From Bacteroidia bacterium (lineage in GTDB: Bacteria; Bacteroidota; Bacteroidia; Bacteroidales; CAJPTX01), in contig CAJPTS010000137.1 of the NCBI GenBank assembly GCA_905373625.1, positions 1-5,291 on the forward strand: a DNA stretch of 5,291 nt, in the 5' to 3' direction. Positions within the stretch are counted from its first letter, which is position 1. Each line of letters begins with the position of its first letter. The notes beneath the pieces are model-generated. The model searched no databases, was not told the origin of the DNA, and saw nothing but the letters and a program-made list of their open reading frames with translations. Made by a program: the position numbers and the translations under genes. Shown here piece by piece: positions 1-5,291 of this stretch.

Positions 1-316
1 GCATGGTGTGTATCCCAAGCTCATCCAAATTCGCACCTTGGGGGACGGTTTAGCAGAGAATGTGTTGCTAGATGAGTGTGATTCGCCATGTGTATTGGTC
101 GTAGACGAACACCAGCAACAAGGAGGTGTAGGTAGTTACGTGGCAGAAGTACTGAGCAGATATCCTATACCAAGATCTTGCCCATATGTAAAATGTCTGG
201 GGATTAATGACGCTTTTGGACAGTCGGGTACGCCCGAGGAACTTTATCAACACTACGGACTTTCTACTGACAAAATCTATGAAGCGGCGGAAGAACTAAT
301 CGCCAAAGTGCAATAA
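1..316 (+). CDS. Transketolase-type thiamine-diphosphate enzyme, C-terminal fragment (5' end outside window)
   Basis: The frame is open at the left edge and ends at TAA 314-316, leaving about the last 104 residues. A GTG at position 8 is in frame but is very unlikely to be the start, because the fragment begins inside a domain. What is visible is the transketolase C-terminal domain: a VVDEH strand followed by GGVGSYVAEVL, then a CLGINDAFGQSGTPEELYQHYGL segment typical of the family, and a helical tail. The pattern VEEH...GGxGS...G.xDxFGxSGxPEEL fits the C-terminal subunit of split transketolases best; these interconvert sugar phosphates of the pentose phosphate pathway in the cytoplasm. DXP synthase usually has DRFxEHG at this place, and fused 2-oxo-acid dehydrogenase E1 proteins usually differ after the DE. 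Neither is excluded, since the cofactor-binding part is missing. The stop lies 34 bases before purF on the same strand, so co-transcription is likely. Confidence 0.8.
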   Translation, partial: HGVYPKLIQIRTLGDGLAENVLLDECDSPCVLVVDEHQQQGGVGSYVAEVLSRYPIPRSCPYVKCLGINDAFGQSGTPEELYQHYGLSTDKIYEAAEELIAKVQ

Positions 317-350
317 ATTTTAGCGGATTCAAAGAATACAAACTACTTAA

Positions 351-2234
351 ATGAGTGATTCTATTCAGCACGAGTGTGGTATAGCGCTGCTCCGACTGAA
401 AAAGCCCTTGCAATACTACCAAGAAAAGTATGGGACGTGGCGATACGGATTGCAGAAAATGTACCTCCTCATGGAGAAGCAACATAACCGCGGACAAGAC
501 GGAGCGGGACTCGCAAATATAAAGTTTGATCTCCCTCCTGGTTATCGATACATAGACCGTGTGCGCAACAATACTTCTGCCCCGATTAAGGGCGTCTTTG
601 CCGAGGTTTATGCCCCCATGAATGGTGTCGAAGAAAAACTCAACGATGTAGAATGGGCTAAACTGAACATCCCCTTTGCGGGCGAATTGTTCCTCGGGCA
701 TCTACGTTATGGTACGTATGGCGGAGGAAGTATAAAGTATGTTCACCCACAGATTCGTGCCAATAATTGGAAGTCTCGCACGCTGGTAATGGCGGGCAAT
801 TTTAACTTGACTAATACACGCGAGTTGTTTAATCTGCTCATCTCGCTCGGGCAACATCCGCAAGACAATTCTGATACTGTTACTATCCTTGAAAAGTTCG
901 GGCATTTTCTAGATGACGCCAATCAAAAAATCTTTCGGCAGTATAAAGATGCAGGACATCCGAATATTGAGATAAGCCAACTAATAGCTCAACACCTTGA
1001 TATAGCTCAGATAATTAGCGAGGCAACGAAAGATTTTGATGGCGGATATGCCATGGGGGGGCTCATTGGGCACGGGGACGGTTTCGTGTGTCGTGACCCG
1101 TGGGGGATTCGCCCCGCCTTTTACATGGATAACGATGAGGTCACGGTGGTGGCGAGTGAGCGCCCTGTGATCCAAACCGTAATGAATGTAAAGGCTGAAG
1201 ATGTCCATGAAATTATGCCTGGATATGCCCTGATTGTCCGTAAAAATGGCGCAGTGCAGCATATACAAGTCAGACAGCCAGAAGAACGGCATTCGTGTAG
1301 CTTTGAACGTATTTATTTCTCGCGCGGGACAGATAAGGATATATATAAGGAGCGTTTGAAATTAGGCGATCTTTTAGTCCCACAAATTGTGAAAGCCATA
1401 GAAGGCGATTTTGACCACACCGTTTTCTCATTTATACCGAACACGGCCGAGACGGCATTTTACGGAATGGTTAAAGGGCTCGAACGTACCTTAGATGAGC
1501 GACGTATAGAACAGCTCGTACACGGACAGCATGACGTGGCTACTATACGTGAAATAATGCAACATCAGATACGAGTAGAAAAAATCGCGGTAAAAGATAT
1601 AAAGCTCCGTACGTTTATAGCGCAGGAGTCGGCACGTGCTGATTTGGTGCCGCACGTCTATGATATAACCTATGGTACGGTGCGCGAAGGGGAAGATTCG
1701 TTGGTAGTAATAGACGATTCTATCGTGCGGGGTACGACCCTGCGAGATAGTATACTCCGTATCTTAGATAGGCTCGGACCACGGTGTATTGTTGTTGTAT
1801 CGAGCTCGCCGCAGGTGCGTTACCCTGACTGTTATGGCATAGATATGGCACGGATGGAAGACCTGATTGCCTTCCGTGCGGCAATTGAGTTGTTAAAGAA
1901 ACGTGGGCTGCAAAAAACTATCACTGATGTATATGAAGCTTGCAAAAAGGAAAATGCGCGCGAAGAACGTCAGGTAGAAAATTGTGTACAGCGGATTTAT
2001 GCCCCCTTTACACCTGAGGAACTCTCGGAAGAAATGAGTCGGATGCTCCGTCATCCTTCCATGAAGGCGGAGGTTAAAATTGTATTCCAATCCGTAGAGA
2101 ATTTACATGTGGCGTGCCCCAATGATAGCGGAGATTGGTATTTCACGGGAAACTATCCGACGCCTGGAGGGAATCGGGTCGCCAATCAGGCATACATAAA
2201 TTACATAGAAGGTAATCACTCTCGCGCGTATTAG
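351..2234 (+). CDS. purF: Amidophosphoribosyltransferase, long Bacteroidales form (PurF)
   Basis: Catalyses the first committed step of purine synthesis: PRPP plus glutamine gives 5-phosphoribosylamine, glutamate and pyrophosphate. The N-terminal class II glutaminase has its nucleophile at Cys9 (HECGI), so an eight-residue propeptide must be removed. The start is firm because an in-frame TAA (348-350) directly abuts the ATG. Further glutaminase motifs are GHLRYGT (Arg119, Tyr120), AGNFNLTN (148-155), SDT (174-176) and CRDPWGIRP (247-255). The phosphoribosyltransferase domain carries RTFI (420-423) and the PRPP loop VVIDDSIVRGTT (452-463, Asp455-Asp456). The tail contains the motif WYFTGNYPTPGG (596-607). 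At 627 residues it is well over 100 longer than E. coli PurF (about 505). Extra sequence lies between Cys9 and Arg119, between Pro363 and Arg420, and at the C-terminus. The cysteines that bind a 4Fe-4S cluster in the Bacillus enzyme are not evident near the C-terminal FTGNYP. The upstream gap has no good promoter, consistent with read-through from the preceding gene. Confidence 0.97.
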   Translation: MSDSIQHECGIALLRLKKPLQYYQEKYGTWRYGLQKMYLLMEKQHNRGQDGAGLANIKFDLPPGYRYIDRVRNNTSAPIKGVFAEVYAPMNGVEEKLNDVEWAKLNIPFAGELFLGHLRYGTYGGGSIKYVHPQIRANNWKSRTLVMAGNFNLTNTRELFNLLISLGQHPQDNSDTVTILEKFGHFLDDANQKIFRQYKDAGHPNIEISQLIAQHLDIAQIISEATKDFDGGYAMGGLIGHGDGFVCRDPWGIRPAFYMDNDEVTVVASERPVIQTVMNVKAEDVHEIMPGYALIVRKNGAVQHIQVRQPEERHSCSFERIYFSRGTDKDIYKERLKLGDLLVPQIVKAIEGDFDHTVFSFIPNTAETAFYGMVKGLERTLDERRIEQLVHGQHDVATIREIMQHQIRVEKIAVKDIKLRTFIAQESARADLVPHVYDITYGTVREGEDSLVVIDDSIVRGTTLRDSILRILDRLGPRCIVVVSSSPQVRYPDCYGIDMARMEDLIAFRAAIELLKKRGLQKTITDVYEACKKENAREERQVENCVQRIYAPFTPEELSEEMSRMLRHPSMKAEVKIVFQSVENLHVACPNDSGDWYFTGNYPTPGGNRVANQAYINYIEGNHSRAY

Positions 2235-2271
2235 CTAACTTTACGTGTGAGACAATTAATCGTTTAGTTAA

Positions 2272-3552
2272 ATGAGACGAGATACGGAAATATTTTCTTT
2301 GATTGAAGAAGAGCAAAGTCGTCAATCACACGGGATTGAGCTGATAGCATCAGAAAACTTTGTGAGTGATCAGGTGCTCGCGGCTATGGGATCGGTACTA
2401 ACAAATAAGTATGCCGAGGGGTATCCTGGTGCACGTTACTATGGTGGCTGTCAGGTTGTTGATAAGGTAGAGCAGTTGGCCATAGATCGGGCGTGCGAGT
2501 TATATGGTTGTGAATTTGCCAATGTACAGCCTCACTCTGGCGCACAAGCGAACATGGCAGCGTTCATGGCTGTATTGAAACCAGGTGACACGTTCTTAGG
2601 TCTAGATCTGTCGCACGGAGGTCACCTCTCACACGGATCGCCCGTGAATGTATCTGGGAAGTGGTTTAATGCTACCTCTTATCGCGTACGCGAGGACTCG
2701 GGACGTGTAGACTATGACGAAATGGAGGCTCAAGCAAAGAAGCATCACCCGAAACTGATTGTCGGCGGTGCCTCGGCTTACAGTCGTGAATGGGATTATA
2801 AGCGTATGCGCGAGATTGCTGACGCGGTTGGAGCATTGCTTATGATTGATATGGCGCATCCCGCTGGTATGATCGCGGCTGGGCTTTTAGAAAATCCTGC
2901 AAAGTATGCACATATAATCACCACAACTACGCATAAGACGCTGCGTGGACCACGTGGGGGTATGATTCTTATCGGTAAGGATTTTGACAACCCGTGGGGC
3001 GAATTAACGCCAAAAGGAGTTATCAAGAAAATGTCTGCAATTATAAATAGTGCAGTATTTCCTGGTATACAAGGCGGTCCACTGGAACACGTTATTGCGG
3101 GTAAAGCCGTTGCCTTCGGCGAAGCCCTATCGCCCGAGTTCAAAAAGTATCAAGAACAGGTTCGTGCCAATGCTCAGGCGATGGCAAAGCGCTTTATTGA
3201 AAAGGGCTACAACATCGTTTCGGGCGGGACTGATAATCATTGTATGCTCATAGACCTCCGTTCTAAATTCCCCGAGCTAACGGGTAAAAAGGCTGAAAAT
3301 ACGCTTGTATTGGCTGATATTACCTTGAACAAAAATATGGTGCCATTTGATAGCCGTAGCCCATTCCAAACGTCGGGGATTCGAGTTGGTACTCCTGCTA
3401 TTACGACGCGTGGAATAAAAGAAGGGGAGATTGTAAAGATTGTCGATCTAATAGATCGTGTATTATCTAATATTGAGAGCGAAGCTGAGATTGTGGCTGT
3501 GCGTAAAGAGGTCAATGCTATGATGGAAGGGCGACCACTATATGCTTGGTAA
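2272..3552 (+). CDS. glyA: Serine hydroxymethyltransferase (GlyA)
   Basis: A cytoplasmic PLP enzyme converting serine and tetrahydrofolate to glycine and 5,10-methylene-tetrahydrofolate, the main one-carbon entry point. The 426-residue protein is full length for the family. It shows ELIASENF near the N-terminus, NKYAEGYPG (45-53), the YYGG segment, HGGHLSHGS (115-123) and DMAHPAG (Asp193 under the PLP ring, His196 stacking on it). The Schiff-base lysine is Lys222 in THKTLRGPRGG, and the substrate-carboxylate arginine is Arg371 in TSGIRVGTPA. Lys222 to Arg371 is about 15 residues longer than in E. coli (Lys229 to Arg363); the extra residues probably lie in the TPKGVIKK region, as in other Bacteroidales. 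An in-frame TAA (2269-2271) abuts the ATG, fixing the start, and there is no Shine-Dalgarno. The 37-base gap after purF suggests one transcript, and a terminator follows. Its products, glycine and one-carbon units, are both consumed downstream of PurF. Confidence 0.98.
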   Translation: MRRDTEIFSLIEEEQSRQSHGIELIASENFVSDQVLAAMGSVLTNKYAEGYPGARYYGGCQVVDKVEQLAIDRACELYGCEFANVQPHSGAQANMAAFMAVLKPGDTFLGLDLSHGGHLSHGSPVNVSGKWFNATSYRVREDSGRVDYDEMEAQAKKHHPKLIVGGASAYSREWDYKRMREIADAVGALLMIDMAHPAGMIAAGLLENPAKYAHIITTTTHKTLRGPRGGMILIGKDFDNPWGELTPKGVIKKMSAIINSAVFPGIQGGPLEHVIAGKAVAFGEALSPEFKKYQEQVRANAQAMAKRFIEKGYNIVSGGTDNHCMLIDLRSKFPELTGKKAENTLVLADITLNKNMVPFDSRSPFQTSGIRVGTPAITTRGIKEGEIVKIVDLIDRVLSNIESEAEIVAVRKEVNAMMEGRPLYAW

Positions 3553-3577
3553 AAAGTCGGCTTAGGCTAATAAAATG

Positions 3578-3611
3578 AAAGAGGTTTTGTTATTCAAAGC
3601 CTCTTTTTTTT
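3578..3611 (+). terminator. Intrinsic terminator after glyA
   Basis: A 12-base-pair stem (3578-3589 with 3595-3606, one G-U pair at 3585/3599) encloses a five-base loop TTATT and ends in eight consecutive T (3604-3611). It lies 25 bases after the glyA stop and closes the rightward unit. The gene at 3651-4418 converges on it from the other side. Read on the reverse strand, the same stem is followed by a looser TTTCATTTTATT, so it may also work weakly as that gene's terminator. No other hairpin is evident in the 98-base gap between the two stops. Confidence 0.9.
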
Positions 3612-3650
3612 GACCTTAAAATTTGGGTGGAAATGGTGGAAAACGGAACG

Positions 3651-4418
3651 TTATTTTTCTACTACAAGCCGTGCCGTGTAAACCACATCGCCTTCCATTT
3701 CGATGCGAACAAAGTAAACACCCTTGGGGAAAAGCTCTGATGAGAATTGATGTACACTACCGCCTGTTACGGTAGCGCGATATAAACGAGTGCCAAGCAG
3801 ATCTACCACAGAAACCGTCCCTGTCGTCCCATTGGGGAAGGTCTGTAAATCAACAAAAATAGGACCCTGTCTAACAGGATTTGGATAAATCGGAACGGCT
3901 ATTGAATGAGGTGGTGTGCCAAAGTTCTTTGCCCAAGGAATTTCCTCACCTGGAATGCGAAGACCCTCGAGGTTAATATCTAACGAAGCCATATCTTCGG
4001 TAGTGCCAACGCGGCGTGCATGCACGGAAACGACACCACTTGTAGATGCGCTTAATTCGCCTAAGTGAAGGCGTAGGGGTAATCCACTACCAAATAGTTG
4101 AGACACTTGTGAGGAGGGGATTCGCAAACGGTCTGCACCTATGCTAACGCTATAGCCGCGATATTCTAGGGTAACGCCTTGCAAGCTCTTTTTCTTGCCA
4201 TTGAAGGTGAGAAAAAACTCGAGATCACCACTGCGGTAGCTACCAGCTAGTCGCAACTGTAGCGGGCGACCGACGCCGAGATTAAAAACATTAAGTGAGC
4301 AGTAACCTTCTTCACAACTTTGACCGTTTACCACAAAATACGCCGAACGCTGTGCCCAGACAGAGAGGCTGAGCAGCAGAGTTATAAAGACTAAAACGAC
4401 CCTCCTACGCGTTTTCAT
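3651..4418 (-). CDS. Secreted protein of unknown function with T9SS C-terminal sorting domain
   Basis: The protein has 255 residues when started at the ATG at 4418. The frame is open further upstream to 4541, but those 41 codons would overlap tlyA and precede a textbook signal peptide, so the inner start is preferred. The signal peptide has a basic start (MKTRRR), a hydrophobic core and a likely signal peptidase I cut after VWA, leaving Gln23 first; N-terminal glutamine, often cyclised, is common among secreted Porphyromonas proteins. Residues 23 to about 170 match no family I recognise. They look beta-rich, with Cys35 and Cys40 possibly paired. Residues about 176-255 are a Por_Secre_tail (type A CTD): IYPNP at 177-181, VVDLLGTRLY, then LFPKGVYFVRIE and a final LVVEK. 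Such domains direct export through the outer membrane by T9SS and then removal, usually with attachment to A-LPS. No catalytic motif is visible, so the role could be binding or structural. A promoter element lies immediately upstream. Confidence 0.88.
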   Translation of the reverse strand: MKTRRRVVLVFITLLLSLSVWAQRSAYFVVNGQSCEEGYCSLNVFNLGVGRPLQLRLAGSYRSGDLEFFLTFNGKKKSLQGVTLEYRGYSVSIGADRLRIPSSQVSQLFGSGLPLRLHLGELSASTSGVVSVHARRVGTTEDMASLDINLEGLRIPGEEIPWAKNFGTPPHSIAVPIYPNPVRQGPIFVDLQTFPNGTTGTVSVVDLLGTRLYRATVTGGSVHQFSSELFPKGVYFVRIEMEGDVVYTARLVVEK

Positions 4419-4425
4419 AGTTGTA

Positions 4426-4433
4426 CAAAGATA
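4426..4433 (-). promoter_or_regulatory. Bacteroidota -7 promoter element for the T9SS cargo gene
   Basis: On the reverse strand this reads TATCTTTG, an exact match to the Bacteroidota consensus TAnnTTTG used by the primary sigma factor. Only seven bases (TACAACT) separate it from the ATG at 4418. Transcription normally begins a few bases after this element, so the leader would be roughly 0-5 bases, nearly leaderless. A good -33 TTTG is not seen at the usual distance. The assignment therefore rests on the -7 match and its placement just before a gene. Confidence 0.7.
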
Positions 4434-4442
4434 AGAATTCTT
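4433..4442. repeat. 10-bp perfect palindrome between the divergent -7 elements
   Basis: AAGAATTCTT is self-complementary and lies between the two outward-facing -7 elements, touching the edge of the reverse-strand one. A wider inverted pair, TACAAAG (4424-4430) and CTTTGTA (4453-4459), flanks it, largely because both copies contain the TTTG part of a promoter element. It could be an operator controlling both genes. However, it is short, AT-rich, and seen only once, so chance is a serious alternative. Confidence 0.3.
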
Positions 4443-4449
4443 GTTATAA

Positions 4450-4457
4450 TTGCTTTG
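4450..4457 (+). promoter_or_regulatory. Possible -7 promoter element for tlyA
   Basis: TTGCTTTG matches TAnnTTTG at five of the six fixed bases (T instead of A at the second). It lies 20 bases before the tlyA ATG and would give a leader of about 15-18 bases. There is no convincing -33 TTTG upstream. A TATAAT at 4445-4450 overlaps it but is not the motif used by Bacteroidota. Support is mainly positional: tlyA is first in its direction here and needs a promoter within the 59-base divergent gap, unless one lies inside the neighbouring gene. Confidence 0.4.
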
Positions 4458-4477
4458 TAAATCGGTCATTGCACTCG

Positions 4478-5291
4478 ATGGAGGACGCTTCGCGATTAGA
4501 TCATTATCTCGCCGCGCATCACCTAGTTGGTTCGCGTACACTCGCGCAAAAGGTGATTCGGGCAGGAGTGGTATACGTTAATGAGGCTATTGAATATGAC
4601 GTAGCGCGCCTCGTACTGAGTTCAGATGTGGTTAAAGTGACTTCGCATGCACTGTTAGATTATGTATCGCAAGGTGCGTTGAAACTGATAAAGGCTATCC
4701 AAACATTTGGAGTCTCTTTTCATGGTTTACGCGTCTGGGACATCGGAGCTTCTACTGGAGGCTTTACTCAGTGTGCACTGGAATACGGTGCTAGCGTAGT
4801 TTATGCCACGGATGTCGGACACGAGCAGCTTCACCCCACTTTGCGTCAAGACCCTCGTGTGCGCGTCTATGAACGCTTAAATGTAAAAGATGTAACCGCT
4901 TCTTTGTTTGATTCTACACAAGGTATAGATTGTGCCGTTTGCGATCTTTCTTTCATATCCTTGCGCGCCGTATTTCCTGTTCTCAGCTCTATTTTACCCG
5001 AGAGAGGGTGGGCTATTTGTTTAGTAAAGCCTCAGTTTGAAATGGGGGCTAAATTTGCTAACAAGCGTGGTGTAGTTGTGGGCATTGCACAGCATGAAAA
5101 GATTTTGCAAGCCACGGTGACTCACGCTGCGGAATGCAGTTTACAGACCACGGATCTTACATTTAGTCCTTTAGGTGATGGGAAGACAAAAAATATAGAG
5201 TATTTGCTCCTGTTGCAAAGAAATCAAGAGGAAAAAATCTTAGATAAGAGGCATATAGAAGATGTGGTGCGTTTGGCGCATCAAACTATAC
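4478..5291 (+). CDS. tlyA: TlyA-family rRNA 2'-O-methyltransferase, S4 plus FtsJ-type domain (3' end outside window)
   Basis: The frame runs from ATG 4478 through the right edge, giving 271 residues with no stop. The family is about 268-280 residues long, so little is missing. An RNA-binding S4 domain occupies residues 5 to about 55 (RLDHYL, then VIRAGVVYVN). A linker follows, then YVSQGALKL and a Rossmann-type methyltransferase with the SAM-binding motif DIGASTGGFT (88-97), CDLSFISL (155-162), LVKPQFE (182-188) and KNIEYLLLL. The catalytic tetrad of the FtsJ/TlyA family is present as Lys69, Asp156, Lys184 and Glu241, closely matching Mycobacterium TlyA (Lys69, Asp154, Lys182, Glu238). Family members methylate ribose of cytidines, C1920 of 23S and in some cases C1409 of 16S rRNA; which applies here cannot be read from the sequence. 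The historical name haemolysin is misleading. One oddity is Gln65 in VSQGAxKL, where the family usually has Arg. There is no Shine-Dalgarno before the start. Confidence 0.95.
   Translation, partial: MEDASRLDHYLAAHHLVGSRTLAQKVIRAGVVYVNEAIEYDVARLVLSSDVVKVTSHALLDYVSQGALKLIKAIQTFGVSFHGLRVWDIGASTGGFTQCALEYGASVVYATDVGHEQLHPTLRQDPRVRVYERLNVKDVTASLFDSTQGIDCAVCDLSFISLRAVFPVLSSILPERGWAICLVKPQFEMGAKFANKRGVVVGIAQHEKILQATVTHAAECSLQTTDLTFSPLGDGKTKNIEYLLLLQRNQEEKILDKRHIEDVVRLAHQTI

Noticed and set aside
317..350. Possible purine-responsive riboswitch or leader before purF
   Set aside because: Only 34 bases are available with no hairpin, far too short for a purine riboswitch.
264..701. Reverse-strand open frame of 145 codons opposite the start of purF
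   Set aside because: It lies almost wholly inside purF, has no recognisable domain, promoter or start context, and its composition is that of an antisense shadow.
2236..2243. TAACTTTA just after purF, a near match to TAnnTTTG, as a glyA promoter
   Set aside because: It lacks the final G of the element, no -33 TTTG is seen upstream, and the short gap fits read-through from purF. Weak internal promoter activity cannot be excluded.
2796..3143. Reverse-strand open frame of 115 codons inside glyA
   Set aside because: It is antisense to the conserved PLP-lysine region of GlyA and rich in I, P and S as expected for a complementary frame; no independent support.
3626..3643. Two tandem copies of a 9-base unit (GGTGGAAAT, GGTGGAAAA) beyond the cargo-gene stop
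   Set aside because: Only two short copies of low-complexity sequence with no associated structure; most likely chance.
4445..4450. TATAAT as a sigma70 -10 box for tlyA
   Set aside because: Bacteroidota primary sigma factor uses TAnnTTTG, and there is no TTGACA-like box 16-18 bases upstream.
4419..4541. Longer form of the T9SS cargo gene starting at 4541 (41 extra residues)
   Set aside because: The extension would overlap tlyA, bury the signal peptide behind a hydrophilic stretch and place the exact -7 promoter element inside the gene.

Overview
The window looks like a chromosomal piece of a Bacteroidota genome, most probably Porphyromonas or a close relative. Four things point there. A secreted protein ends in a type IX secretion system (T9SS) sorting domain. 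PurF is the long form with the C-terminal extension that I associate with Bacteroidales. GlyA closely resembles the Porphyromonas type. None of the four visible gene starts has a Shine-Dalgarno sequence, and an exact Bacteroidota -7 promoter element (TAnnTTTG) lies in front of the secreted-protein gene.

Layout, left to right. Positions 1-316 are the 3' end of a thiamine-diphosphate enzyme gene of the transketolase type. Then come purF (351-2234) and glyA (2272-3552) on the same strand, with gaps of only 34 and 37 bases. A clear intrinsic terminator follows at 3578-3611. The opposite strand carries a 255-residue T9SS cargo protein of unknown function (3651-4418, reverse), convergent with glyA. 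A 59-base divergent control region separates it from tlyA (4478 to beyond the right edge), which encodes an S4-domain/FtsJ-fold rRNA 2'-O-methyltransferase.

How the genes fit together. The first three genes are plausibly one transcription unit around purine synthesis. Transketolase makes pentose phosphates, the source of PRPP. PurF commits PRPP to purines. GlyA supplies both glycine (for the PurD step) and one-carbon units (for the formyl transfers). This link is inferred from order, spacing and family knowledge. The last two genes are divergently transcribed and have no evident link to purines or to each other beyond the shared promoter region.

There is no mobile element, CRISPR array, RNA gene, prophage or defence system in the window, and all intergenic gaps are under 100 bases. 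I do not see a previously undescribed system. The points most worth a second look are the unknown T9SS cargo, the compact divergent promoter with an almost leaderless transcript, and the sequence departures in the long-form PurF.
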